Of a stretch of 64,000 nt of DNA, positions 37,231 through 46,188 are shown piece by piece. Numbering within the stretch: position 1 is the stretch's first letter; each line of letters starts with the position of its first letter. The position numbers were made by a program, and so were the translations under genes. The stretch comes from Cohnella algarum (GTDB lineage: Bacteria > Bacillota > Bacilli > Paenibacillales > Paenibacillaceae), in NCBI RefSeq assembly GCF_016937515.1, contig NZ_JAFHKM010000002.1:5699001-5763000 (forward strand), written 5' to 3'. Below the pieces are notes generated by a model that was not told the DNA's origin, did not search any database, and saw only the letters and a list, made by a program, of their open reading frames with translations.

Positions 37231-38010
37231 TTAGTTAAATACCATGCCGCCATCGGTCAAAATGTTCTGGCCGGTAATGTAATCGGAGTTGGACGACGCC
37301 AGGAAGGAGACAAGGTTGGCGACATCCTCCGGAGTTTGCGTGCGGCCGAGAGCGATTCCCTCTGCGTACTTCTGGAAGGCTTCTCCCTTTTTGGTGCCCA
37401 TAAATTTCGTCATTTCTTCGTCGATACGCTCCCACATGGAGGTTCCGACGATACCGGGGCAGTAAGAGTTTACGTTGATCTTAAATTTAGCCAGTTCTTT
37501 GGCGGCGGCTTGCGTCAGGCCTTTGACCGCGAACTTGGTGGCGGAGTACGGGCTCAACATTTCGAAGCCTTCCTGGCCGGCGATACTGCATGCGTTAATG
37601 ATCTTGCCGCCCGTTCCTTGCTTGATCATTTGATTGGCGGCTGCGCGAATGCCGTAAATAACGCCTTTCACATTGATATCCAAGATGCGGTCGACAAGCT
37701 TCGGTTCCACTTGGGTAATCGGACCGAGTTGACCTTCGATCCCGGCATTATTAATAAACACGTCCACGCTGCCGAAAGTATCGACCGCTTTCTGAACCAG
37801 TGCCTCTTGATCCTCCAACTTGGCGACGTTTCCGACCATGGACGTCACGTTTATGCCTTTGTCCTGGAACTCTTTGACCGCTGCGTTCAGTGTCGCTTCG
37901 TTAATGTCGCTAAGTACGATCGCGAAACCGTCTTTGGCCAGACGCTCTGCCAAGCCTTTGCCTATTCCTTGAGCCGATCCCGTAATGACTGCGACTTTTT
38001 GTTTGCTCAC
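37231..38010 (-). CDS. budC: Diacetyl reductase / acetoin (butanediol) dehydrogenase, SDR family
   Basis: 259 residues, classical short-chain dehydrogenase. Cofactor motif [10 protein letters not shown] (about 9-18), NNAG at about 88, catalytic Ser-Tyr-Lys in [10 protein letters not shown]...YSATK, and the ending [14 protein letters not shown] typical of (S)-acetoin-forming diacetyl reductases (BudC/ButA). Interconverts diacetyl, acetoin and 2,3-butanediol with NAD(H). GTG start with GGAGG upstream. A GGAAACGTTTCC dyad lies in its promoter, suggesting control by the LacI protein encoded divergently. Confidence 0.88.
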   Translation of the reverse strand: MSKQKVAVITGSAQGIGKGLAERLAKDGFAIVLSDINEATLNAAVKEFQDKGINVTSMVGNVAKLEDQEALVQKAVDTFGSVDVFINNAGIEGQLGPITQVEPKLVDRILDINVKGVIYGIRAAANQMIKQGTGGKIINACSIAGQEGFEMLSPYSATKFAVKGLTQAAAKELAKFKINVNSYCPGIVGTSMWERIDEEMTKFMGTKKGEAFQKYAEGIALGRTQTPEDVANLVSFLASSNSDYITGQNILTDGGMVFN

Positions 38011-38050
38011 GATGTAACCTCCGAAATGTATATTTCTTTCTGATAATATA

Positions 38051-38062
38051 GGAAACGTTTCC
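38051..38062. promoter_or_regulatory. LacI-type operator upstream of budC
   Basis: Perfect palindrome GGAAACGTTTCC directly upstream of a minus-strand TATATT -10 element. Confidence 0.65.
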
Positions 38063-38218
38063 GGAAATAATTATTCCACAGCTCAGACACACTGTCAAGG
38101 TCGCATGCGAACAGGCCTGGCCATTCTGATCGATTCTGACGATTTGGCGATAATTATGTCCAAAATGGGCGTTAATCCATAGGGATTGGTGACGGAATCG
38201 TCTTCCTCTCCCGCTCGA

Positions 38219-38268
38219 TGGTATAATAAATGAAAAATCAATCGAAAATGTGTGAAGGAAACGATTCC
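38219..38268 (+). promoter_or_regulatory. Extended -10 promoter and operator of the LacI gene
   Basis: TGG-TATAAT (38219-38227), then GGAAACGATTCC (38257-38268), a one-mismatch copy of the budC dyad, in the leader. Suggests autorepression. Confidence 0.6.
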
Positions 38269-38286
38269 GAAAAGAGGGAAACGTAC

Positions 38287-39306
38287 ATGTCGAATAAGAA
38301 AAAAGTAACCATCGAGGACGTTGCCAAGCAGGCGGGAGTCGGAATTGCAACCGTCTCGCGCGCGCTTAATAATAGCGAAGGAATCAGCGAAAGCACCAAA
38401 GCCAAAATCATGCAAATCATCAAAGAGATGGGCTTTATTCCGAACACCTCTGCCCAGAGTTTAAAAGTCCGTCAGACCCATCAGATTGCCCTGGCGGTGC
38501 CGGACATTCGCAATGCCATTATCCCGGATATTGCCTGGGCCGTCGAACAAGCGGTAAAGCAGCACGGCTATAGGGTCGTCCAGATCAATACGCTAGGCAA
38601 CGCTCAAACCGAAATCGAAATACTTCGAGAAATCAAGAAACTGCATGTCGACGGGCTCATTATTCTTCCTCTCGCCTACCCCAAGCAGCTCGAGGACCTC
38701 ATCAACCATACTGGCGTGCCCGTTTCCGTGATCAACTACGGCAAGAAGATGAGCCCGGACCTCAAGGCGGATATCGTCGGCCTCGCTTATTCTGAAGGCA
38801 AGCTCGTCATGGAGCATCTGCAGCAGATCGGCCGGACTCGAATCGCTTATGCCGGCGCGCCGAAGAACAAGCTTGAAGAACGTTATTTGGCCTATGAGCA
38901 GTCGCTTCAAAGCGTCGATACTTCGCTTGTCTACTTCGGCGAAGATTTCAACTTCGAGACCGGACGGCAAGCTGCGAATTACTTCTATAGCCTGAAGCGA
39001 ATGCCGGACGCGATTTATGCGGTGAACGACATGGTTGCGATCGGCATCGTCAACCGATTTAAGGAGCTGGGCGTGCGCGTGCCCGAAGACGTGGCCATCG
39101 TCGGCATCGACAACAATCTTTGGACGACGGTTACGTCGCCCCAGATCAGCTCCGTGTCCATTATGGGGACCGAAGTCGGGCGTCTTGCCGCCGAGCTTTT
39201 GCTGAAGCGCATAGAGGCGCAAGACGCTTCCGAATACGAACGCATCGAATTTGAACCCCGGCTCATCGTTCGCGAGTCCAGCGTCGTCATGAAGAAGTCC
39301 ACCTGA
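38287..39306 (+). CDS. LacI/GalR-family transcriptional regulator
   Basis: 339 residues: N-terminal HTH and hinge (about 1-60: VTIEDVAKQAGVGIATVSRALNNSEGISESTKAKI) and a periplasmic-binding-like sensor (LKVRQTHQIALAVPDIRNAI onwards). ATG 38287 has GAGGG upstream. Divergent from budC with operator-like dyads before both genes. The effector is unknown. Confidence 0.92.
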   Translation: MSNKKKVTIEDVAKQAGVGIATVSRALNNSEGISESTKAKIMQIIKEMGFIPNTSAQSLKVRQTHQIALAVPDIRNAIIPDIAWAVEQAVKQHGYRVVQINTLGNAQTEIEILREIKKLHVDGLIILPLAYPKQLEDLINHTGVPVSVINYGKKMSPDLKADIVGLAYSEGKLVMEHLQQIGRTRIAYAGAPKNKLEERYLAYEQSLQSVDTSLVYFGEDFNFETGRQAANYFYSLKRMPDAIYAVNDMVAIGIVNRFKELGVRVPEDVAIVGIDNNLWTTVTSPQISSVSIMGTEVGRLAAELLLKRIEAQDASEYERIEFEPRLIVRESSVVMKKST

Positions 39307-39324
39307 ATCTTTTTTCAATCAACG

Positions 39325-39362
39325 AAAAAACCGGCCCCAGATCTTCTGGGTATCCGGTTTTT
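39325..39362. terminator. Bidirectional terminator between LacI gene and radical SAM gene
   Basis: AAAAAACCGG...CCGGTTTTT stem with inner CCCAGA/TCTGGG; T-runs on both strands serve the two convergent genes. Confidence 0.8.
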
Positions 39363-39385
39363 GATTCGGGGGTTGTTTCTTGCGG

Positions 39386-40225
39386 TCAGATCGGAAATGC
39401 CTCTTCTTTCGAAACGCGAATCCTTTCACTGGGGAAAAATTTTTTGAAATAGTTCTCCACCTTGATATGCAAATCTTCGCTGTACCACTTCGATACATCA
39501 TGCTCTTCGAACAGCCGGGGCATTCCTAGCCGCGCGGAACGCTTTCCCCTCGAGCCGTCTCCGATCTGAAGCGTATCGATCCAAATCCGATCGGCGATTC
39601 CATCCAACAGCTTCGGGAATTCGGGGGTGAACGGCAAAACGGGAGAAATCGCAGCCTGAGTGAAAATTCCCGCATCGTGCACTTCTTTCAACGCTTGGAT
39701 CCGCAATCCGATGCCGGGGGCAACGGGAGCAAAAATTCGCTTCATATCTTCCCGGTCGGTTTCGACCGTCATCGAGACGAGCAATTCGCATCTTTCCTTC
39801 AACTTCGCGAGCAGATCGATATCCCTTGCGACGAGCGGACCCCGAGTCTGGATTTGCAGCAAATCCGGCGGGCGTTCGATCATCTCCTCCAAAATCCCGC
39901 GGGTAAGCTTGACATCCCGTTCAACCGGTTGATAAGGGTCTGTCGCAGAGGACATAAAGATACGAACGGGTTTGTTGTTCCGTCTAAGCTTCATGATTTC
40001 TTTACGGTAATTTTCAACCGCGTTTGTTTTTACGTCCAACCATTCTCCCCACGAAGTTTCCTTGAACCTCTGAATCGGCATTTCCCTAACGTAACAATAC
40101 TTGCAGGCAAACGCGCAGCCGCCGAACGGGTTCAAGGAATGCGTGAAGCCGATATCCAGGTAACCCTTCGCTTCGGTAAGAATGTTCCTGGAAAGGATTT
40201 CGTTCCTTACAGGGGGCTTGCTCAT
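39386..40225 (-). CDS. Radical SAM protein, spore photoproduct lyase-like (SPL) family
   Basis: 279 residues. Iron-sulfur cluster motif GGCAFACKYCYVREMP (CxxxCxxC, about 35-50) at the N-terminus of a half TIM barrel; FMSSATDPYQPVERD and LQIQTRGPLVARD match the SplB-like/Rv2578c-type radical SAM group. Its substrate is unknown; it is shorter than true SplB. Monocistronic, convergent with the LacI gene. Confidence 0.85.
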   Translation of the reverse strand: MSKPPVRNEILSRNILTEAKGYLDIGFTHSLNPFGGCAFACKYCYVREMPIQRFKETSWGEWLDVKTNAVENYRKEIMKLRRNNKPVRIFMSSATDPYQPVERDVKLTRGILEEMIERPPDLLQIQTRGPLVARDIDLLAKLKERCELLVSMTVETDREDMKRIFAPVAPGIGLRIQALKEVHDAGIFTQAAISPVLPFTPEFPKLLDGIADRIWIDTLQIGDGSRGKRSARLGMPRLFEEHDVSKWYSEDLHIKVENYFKKFFPSERIRVSKEEAFPI

Positions 40226-40318
40226 CGGTCTTCCCTTCTTTGCACGGGACTAAAAACCTGTCGATCCTTATTGTAATCTATTTTCGTCGAAAACATTAAA
40301 GACGATTCCGGGCTCGAC

Positions 40319-41566
40319 TCACTCCTCCAACGAACGGACTGTTTTTCTTAGGAAGGTCGCAAGCGCCCCAATCAAAATGAAGCAACCGGACGCTGCAAGA
40401 ACAAGAACCATCCCCGCTCCCGAACCGTACCTGTCTTGTAAACCGGGCTCCAGCCAACGATCCACCAATGGTCCCGTAACGATAAAAGAAAGCGGCGCTG
40501 TCAAAGCGTATAGTTGCCCGACAGCGGCAAAGACCCTCCCGTGCAAATGGCCGGGAACGTTGACTTGAATGAAGGAACTGAACAGTGCCCCCGTCATCGG
40601 CAGCGGCACCATAAGCAACAAAATGGAGACTCCCAGCAGCCAGTCATTCGCCGCGAAACCGAATATAACGAACATGACGGCGGTCAGAAGCGAACCGACG
40701 AACATCGGGATCAGGCGCTTGCGGAACGTAAGCCCGCTGATGACGAGCAGCGCGCCGCAAAGCGCCCCCGCATTCATGGCGCCAAGGAGCAAGGAAGTCA
40801 ACCGGTCGCTGCCGGTTCGGGCGAGCAAATGAGGGATCGCCAGTTCCAGCGGACCGTTAAGCTGCAAATTCCACCATGCCATATATATAACGAGCGCGAG
40901 AAGCCCTTTTTGCCGGAAGATGTATGCAAACCCTTGAAACGCTTGCGCCCACAGCCCTTTCGCGTCCGAAGCCCCATCCGCCTCCCGCCTGCGCGTCTCT
41001 ACGGAAATCGGCAGCAAAAGCGTCCCCGCAACAGCGGCCGCGAACGTCAAAAGATCAATCAGAATGATACCGGGAAGACCAACTGGCGCATAAAGCATGC
41101 CCGCCAAAAATGGGGCAAGGACGCTGGCGATCGGAAACATAAGCTCCTTCAGCCCATTGGCCTTATCCAACTCGCCCTCGGCTGCCTGCTCATACGTGAC
41201 GGCAGCGATCGCCGGGACTTGCACGGCCGCAAACATCCCTTGAAGCGTAACGATCGTGTACAATTGCGAAAGCGGCAAATCCCCATCCGCAATGGCAAAC
41301 AGCAACCAAAGCGTCCCCGCAGCCTGCCCGCAATCCGCGAAAATAATGAGCTTTTTCCGGTTGAACCGGTCAACCGCGAGCCCCAGCCATACACCTAACA
41401 ATAACGCCGGCAATTCTTGAAACAGCGGGATGAGCAGCAGCGTCGTAACCGTGTCATATTCCTTTGCGAGCCAAATTCCAACCGCAATGCCGGACAGTCT
41501 GCTGCCTAACAAGGAACCGCCCTGCAATAAAAATAACGCGTATAGCGGCCTTTTTCGCCCAAGCAC
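40319..41566 (-). CDS. MFS exporter, macrolide-efflux (Mef)-like
   Basis: 415 residues, about twelve transmembrane segments. The N-terminal GGSLLGSRLSGIAVGIWLAKEYDTVTTLLLIPLFQELPALLLGVWLGLAVDRFNRKKLI layout (motif A DRFNRKK) is typical of the Mef/DHA3 group. GTG start with AAGGGGAG eleven bases upstream. A 13-codon leader peptide and a terminator/antiterminator pair lie immediately upstream, which strongly suggests induction by a ribosome-targeting drug. Confidence 0.82.
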   Translation of the reverse strand: MLGRKRPLYALFLLQGGSLLGSRLSGIAVGIWLAKEYDTVTTLLLIPLFQELPALLLGVWLGLAVDRFNRKKLIIFADCGQAAGTLWLLFAIADGDLPLSQLYTIVTLQGMFAAVQVPAIAAVTYEQAAEGELDKANGLKELMFPIASVLAPFLAGMLYAPVGLPGIILIDLLTFAAAVAGTLLLPISVETRRREADGASDAKGLWAQAFQGFAYIFRQKGLLALVIYMAWWNLQLNGPLELAIPHLLARTGSDRLTSLLLGAMNAGALCGALLVISGLTFRKRLIPMFVGSLLTAVMFVIFGFAANDWLLGVSILLLMVPLPMTGALFSSFIQVNVPGHLHGRVFAAVGQLYALTAPLSFIVTGPLVDRWLEPGLQDRYGSGAGMVLVLAASGCFILIGALATFLRKTVRSLEE

Positions 41567-41594
41567 CGTTCAGCTTCTCCCCTTTAGCGCAAAC

Positions 41595-41624
41595 AAAAAA
41601 AGCCTTCATAACGACATGAAAGCT
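41595..41624 (-). terminator. Attenuator terminator before the MFS exporter
   Basis: AGCTTTCAT / ATGAAGGCT stem, loop GTCGTT, then seven T on the minus strand, 30 bp before the start codon. TCGTTATG within it (41614-41607) is complementary to CATAACGA inside the leader frame (41678-41671), giving an alternative antiterminator. Confidence 0.8.
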
Positions 41625-41659
41625 TCCGACGGGATCCTCAGGATGCGCGCCTGTTTGCG

Positions 41660-41701
41660 TTACGTTAGCTTCGTTATGACGAATGTCGAACGACCGCGCA
41701 A
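41660..41701 (-). CDS. Leader peptide of the MFS exporter, 13 residues
   Basis: TTG start preceded by AGAGG, encoding MRGRSTFVITKLT then TAA. The FVI core recalls the IFVI stalling motif of ErmC-type leaders. The coding sequence contains the hairpin TTCGT-CATA-ACGAA whose right half is the antiterminator strand, so ribosome position would decide which fold forms. Coding status is inferred. Confidence 0.55.
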   Translation of the reverse strand: MRGRSTFVITKLT

Positions 41702-41894
41702 CCAAATAAGCCTCTGCCTTGGCTTACGATTCGACGCGTCGTTCTTATATTAGATTTGTTCAAATCCCGTCATAACGAAAGGTGAGGAGCATTTCGTATC
41801 GATTCCCCTTTGCAGTGCAGAACTTATTTACAATTAAATATACTACTCGTTTTGCCAACAGGCAATGCTTTCGGCCGCCGATCCTGGACTGTAT

Positions 41895-41945
41895 TTGACG
41901 CAAGAACTTCCTTTGTGTTACATTGTGCATACACAAGATACACAA
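41895..41945 (+). promoter_or_regulatory. Promoter with nested operator dyad for the ABC-2 exporter operon
   Basis: TTGACG (41895-41900), 17-bp spacer, TTACAT (41918-41923). Nested inverted repeats TTGTGT...ACACAA (41913-41945) and TTGTG-CATA-CACAA (41923-41936) cover the -10 and start site, the arrangement expected for a YtrA-type GntR repressor encoded at the end of this operon. Confidence 0.7.
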
Positions 41946-41967
41946 TTTTAAAAACGGAGGGAACGAA

Positions 41968-42822
41968 ATGCTGGCTTTGGATATCCGAAATTTGAATAAA
42001 AAATACGTGCATTTTCAGCTAAAAGACGTCTCTTTCCAACTGGAAAAGGGATATATCATGGGATTTATCGGAGCCAACGGAGCCGGAAAAACCACCACCA
42101 TCAAATCCATATTGAATTTGATTCAAGCGGATAGCGGCGAGATCCGCATTCTGGGCAAAAGCATGGCCGAGCACGAACTCGAGTTGAAACAGGAAATCGG
42201 CTCCGCTTTCGGAAACATCGATTTTTACACCCGCAGCAAAATCAAAACGTTAACGAATGTGGTCAAAACGTTCTATCGCAATTGGGATGATGAAACCTAC
42301 TACAAGTATCTGAAAAAATTCAACCTGATCGAAGACAAAAAAATAGCCGAATTATCGACCGGAATGAAAGTCAAGTACAGTCTGGCGCTTGCTTTGTCCC
42401 ACGGCGCAAAACTGCTTGTTCTGGATGAACCGACCAGCGGACTCGATCCGGTTGCCCGAGACGACCTGCTGGACACTTTCCAGGAGCTGGTGCAGGACGG
42501 TGAAATCAGCATCCTTTTTTCAACTCATATCACCTCCGACTTGGAAAAGTGCGCCGATTATATTACCTATATCCATAACGGACGAATTATCAACAGTTCC
42601 GAAAAAGAAGCATTCAGCGAAGCGTACCGTTTGTTGAATGGCAGCATGGAACAACTGGACTTGGTTAAAAGCCGACTCATTGCCTACAAAACCAATTCTT
42701 TCGGCTTTACCGGCTTGATTCATGCGAAAGACTTCGACCCGTCTTCAGGCATAAAATCGACCCTCCCGAATCTGGAAGAAATCATGATCTACTATTCGAA
42801 AATGGAGGGTACCTATGTATAA
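41968..42822 (+). CDS. ABC transporter ATP-binding protein (YtrB-like)
   Basis: 284 residues. Walker A GANGAGKTT (about 37-45), ELSTGMKVKYSLALAL signature (Q-loop/C-loop of the ABC-2 exporter group), Walker B LLVLDEPTSGLDP. ATG has GGAGG upstream. Overlaps the permease gene by eight bases. Energises the small ABC-2 permease encoded next. Confidence 0.92.
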   Translation: MLALDIRNLNKKYVHFQLKDVSFQLEKGYIMGFIGANGAGKTTTIKSILNLIQADSGEIRILGKSMAEHELELKQEIGSAFGNIDFYTRSKIKTLTNVVKTFYRNWDDETYYKYLKKFNLIEDKKIAELSTGMKVKYSLALALSHGAKLLVLDEPTSGLDPVARDDLLDTFQELVQDGEISILFSTHITSDLEKCADYITYIHNGRIINSSEKEAFSEAYRLLNGSMEQLDLVKSRLIAYKTNSFGFTGLIHAKDFDPSSGIKSTLPNLEEIMIYYSKMEGTYV

Positions 42823-43468
42823 CTTATTGATGAAGGAACTGAAACTCGGCGTCAATCCTTTCTTTTATGTACTGCCCCTTTTGACAGGCGCCTTGATGTT
42901 AATCCCGGGATGGCTTTACTTCCTGGTCATCCTGTACTTTTGTTTTATCACCGTGCCGAATATGCTGGGAGGCTATAAAAGCCAGAACGATCTCATGTTC
43001 ACCAGCATGCTGCCCGTATCGAAAAAAGACATCGTCAAGGCAAGGGTATCCTTTATTGTGATCTTGGAATTGCTGCACTTGGTAATCGCCGCCATCTATG
43101 GCATGATCAGCGTTCGTTTATATCCGAATCTGACCTACCTTTTCTTTTCGCCGTCGTTCGGCTTTTGGGGATTATGTTTCGTCATGCTAGCTATATTCAA
43201 TATCATCTTGATCCCCATGTATTTCAAGACGGCGTATAAATACGGGGCGCCAACGATTGCCTCCACCCTGGCTGCCCTCCTGTTTGCCGGGAGCGCGGAA
43301 TGGATCGGCATTCAAAACTCGTACGTGTTTGAACTTTTCAAGGGGACGGGCGCCGATCGCATCGCAATACATGCACTGATCCTGGCTGCGGGTATCGCGA
43401 TATTTGCAATCGCTACGATAATTGCTTATCATATTGCCTACAAACGGTTCTTGAAAGTGGAATTGTAA
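42815..43468 (+). CDS. ABC-2 type transporter permease
   Basis: 217 residues with six predicted membrane segments and the short extracytoplasmic loops of bacitracin/YtrC-like or phenol-soluble-modulin exporter permeases (KSQNDLMFTSMLPVSKKDIVKAR before helix 3). Lies between the ATPase and GntR genes; its stop overlaps the GntR ATG by one base. Confidence 0.85.
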   Translation: MYNLLMKELKLGVNPFFYVLPLLTGALMLIPGWLYFLVILYFCFITVPNMLGGYKSQNDLMFTSMLPVSKKDIVKARVSFIVILELLHLVIAAIYGMISVRLYPNLTYLFFSPSFGFWGLCFVMLAIFNIILIPMYFKTAYKYGAPTIASTLAALLFAGSAEWIGIQNSYVFELFKGTGADRIAIHALILAAGIAIFAIATIIAYHIAYKRFLKVEL

Positions 43469-43833
43469 TGAACGTTGCCATTTCGAACACGTCCGAGAAA
43501 CCTATCTACCAACAGCTCTACGAACAAATCGGCGCGCAAATTCTTAAGGGCGAGTTGGAAAGCGGGTATCCTCTCCCCCCTATCCGACAAGCGGCCACCG
43601 AGCTTCGAGTCAGTATTATTACCGTCAAAAAAGCCTGGGAAGAGCTCGAGCGGCTTGGTTTGATCTACACCGTGACCGGCAAAGGATGCTTTGTCAACGA
43701 TCTCTCGCCCGGCGACAAGCTCCAAAAGCGCAATGAAATCATCTTGCAGCAGATGCTTATCGACGCTTCGTATTACAAATCCTTTGGTCTTACTTTAGAG
43801 GAGGTTGTCGAGCTGCTGAAGGAAATTTATTGA
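43468..43833 (+). CDS. GntR-family regulator, YtrA subfamily
   Basis: 121 residues: winged HTH (about 10-75: PIYQQLYEQIGAQILKGELESGYPLPPIRQAATELRVSIITVKKAWEELERLGLI) with only a short dimerisation tail, diagnostic of the YtrA subfamily, which nearly always regulates a linked ABC exporter induced by cell-envelope antibiotics. Probable repressor of its own operon via the dyad at 41913-41945. Confidence 0.9.
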   Translation: MNVAISNTSEKPIYQQLYEQIGAQILKGELESGYPLPPIRQAATELRVSIITVKKAWEELERLGLIYTVTGKGCFVNDLSPGDKLQKRNEIILQQMLIDASYYKSFGLTLEEVVELLKEIY

Positions 43834-43961
43834 TGCGATGAATCGCTGGCCAACGGTTGGTGCAGCCGAATAGCCTCTTTCCTGGCGATCCGGATTAATT
43901 GCGGCACGAAGCAGCAGAGCCCATAACCCGGCGGCTCCGCTTTTTCTGCTTCATATATTAC

Positions 43962-45291
43962 TTACCCGCGCTCACCCGTTCTGCTTCCAAAACGTACACG
44001 ATACACGATCCATATTCCCAAAACGGCTAACGTTAAAACGAAGTAAATGTTGCCGTACACATAGGAGTTCTTTTCTTCTACGAATGGATTCAAACTGAAC
44101 GAAGCACCGTGGTCGACGATTTTGCTGTAAATGCCGGTGGCAATTGCCCCGGACAGAAAATTCAACATCGATAGCAGCCCCATACCGATACCGGTCTGTT
44201 CGTTCGGCAGCGTTCTGGAGATCGTATTGGACAATGCGATTTGGAAAAACATCAGCCCGACATTCCCGAATATAAGGAAAACGGCTACTAAGACGGGGGA
44301 ACCTCCCAACGAAAAAAGATACATCAACGAGAAGCAAACAAAAAGCAGCACGCTCGCAATCGCGAGCAGTGTCGAATTTCCTTTGGCATCAGCAAGTTTC
44401 CCTGCTTTACGCCCCAATAACGCCGAGACGGCGGCTCCAGGCACCATGATGAAACCGATCAGCCCGGGGGATAGGTCATGGACGTCTGCCAACAGCTGCG
44501 GGGTAAGAAGCAGCAGACAATATCCGACAGAAACGCCCATTACTGCGATCGCGAGTCCTAGGGAATAATCGACGTTCCGAAACAGGGAAGGATTGACGAA
44601 TGGCGACGTCGCTTTATGAATACGGACAACGAACAGAAGCAACGCTGCCGCGCTCATTGCAGCCGACAGCCCGTTCTCGAACGTAAGGGTTAGCAGTAAA
44701 CCGGCCACCGTGCACGCAAGAAGTCCTCCGCCGATCCAATCGAGTTTTCCTCCTTTTCCCTGCTCGTCGTTGAGATATTTACGGTAGAAAGGCAGAGTGA
44801 CGACAAGCAGCAGCGGCAGACAAAACAACCATCGCCAATGAGCGAAGCTGACAAGCGTTGCGGATACGACAGGCCCGATCGTCCCCCCGATCGCAAGCCC
44901 GGTTGCCGTAATGCCGAGCGCCCATCCCCGCCTCTCGGCAAAAAAACGTATCGGCACGATCATCGCCATCGCAGGAATGACTGCCGCACCGCATGCCTGC
45001 AATATTCTGCCCAGAAGAACCATCCAAAAAGCTCCGGAAACCAGTCCAATTAACGATCCGATACAGAAGAAGAGGATTCCGAACGTGACCAGGCTTTTTA
45101 ATTTGATTAGATCGGCTAATTTGCTATAAATAGCCGAACCGATCGCATAGATAAGAGAATAGATGGCGGATACCCAGCTTACCTGCGCGTAGGTGAGCTG
45201 AAACTCCGCGGCCATCTTCGGCAACACGATATTAAACATGGTCGCACTCATGGAAGACAGAATCATGGTGAATGCGAGGGTATAGATCAAC
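43962..45291 (-). pseudogene. DHA2 MFS transporter, separated from its start by the insertion element
   Basis: 442 codons with about fourteen hydrophobic segments; GRILQACGAAVIPAMAMIVPIRFFAERRGWALGI and GGTIGPVVSATLV are drug:H+ antiporter-2 motifs (Tet38/EmrB/TetL-like). The frame ends abruptly at its 5' side at 45291, exactly at the insertion-element target duplication. The missing start is at 48307 on the other side: ATG plus codons for KSDK then rejoin LIYTLAF across the element. Only an internal TTG (45290) without a ribosome site could start the 3' part, so expression is probably lost. Confidence 0.9.
45286..45291. repeat. Target-site duplication, left
   Basis: ATCAAC, identical to 48288-48293 on the other side of the element. 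Confidence 0.9.
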
Positions 45292-45387
45292 TGTTACTGC
45301 CAACGCATAATGCCCGCCAGTTGACGGTGTAAGTTGTCCTGCTGGTGATGGTCAATCTGTCCCCTGATGTTTAAGGAAAAGGGAGAA

Positions 45388-46188
45388 TCACGATAATTCT
45401 CCCTGGATGACACGCTTGACCATATGATCGTCAATGATCCGATGTTTGTTCTGTGAGCCGTAGATGAGTGCATGTGTACATACTTTGTTGATCAGCCTTG
45501 CGGCGCCGCTCGAGAATCGGTAGATGTCGTCGATCGCGCTGTCGGTAAAGATGTCATGCTCCGCGCCAGCGAACGTCATGTGACGCCTAATGTAATCGCC
45601 GGTCTGGGCACGATCATAGTGCGGCAGCTTGCACTGCAGGTCGATCCGCTGGCGGATCGCCGCATACGCTTGCATATTCAGGCGATCCCACAGCTCGCTT
45701 TGACCGACCAGGATGAGCGCCATAGGGCTCTGTGCATCCATCTTGAAATTGAGCAGGAAACGCACTTCCTCCAGCATTTCGCGATCCAGCAGATGGGCCT
45801 CGTCGACGACGACAACCGGCTGCAATCGATGAATACCGCGCATAAGCTCAATCTCGCGGTGCAGCTGGCGCTTGGCATCGCCGCGGTAGAACTTCGATTC
45901 GCAGCCGAGTTGTTCGAGCAACCCCTTGTAAAAATGCCGCGGCGTCAGCTTAGAGTCCGATAGGTAGAGCACCTTGTACTTTGCCGGATCCAGCACTTCG
46001 GTGAACCGCCGAATCGTCGTCGTCTTCCCCGTGCCGCAATCGCCGGTAACAACCGCAAACCACTGCCGCTGGGCAGCGTACTCCAGACGCCCGAGCGTTT
46101 CCTCGAGCGTGACCGATTCGTACAACTCGCTGGTCGAGATGTCCCGGGAGAATGGTGAGCGGGTAAGGCCGTAGAAGGACTCAAACAT
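45388..46188 (-). CDS. AAA ATPase of the insertion element (TniB/ExeA-like)
   Basis: 266 residues. FYGLTRSPFSRDI at the N-terminus is the ExeA/TniB hallmark; Walker A GDCGTGKTTTI (about 49-59), Walker B VVVDEAHLL, then a sensor region ALILVGQSELWDRL. Probably the target-selection or transposition-regulating ATPase for the DDE transposase. The start overlaps the transposase stop by eight bases. Confidence 0.9.
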   Translation of the reverse strand: MFESFYGLTRSPFSRDISTSELYESVTLEETLGRLEYAAQRQWFAVVTGDCGTGKTTTIRRFTEVLDPAKYKVLYLSDSKLTPRHFYKGLLEQLGCESKFYRGDAKRQLHREIELMRGIHRLQPVVVVDEAHLLDREMLEEVRFLLNFKMDAQSPMALILVGQSELWDRLNMQAYAAIRQRIDLQCKLPHYDRAQTGDYIRRHMTFAGAEHDIFTDSAIDDIYRFSSGAARLINKVCTHALIYGSQNKHRIIDDHMVKRVIQGELS

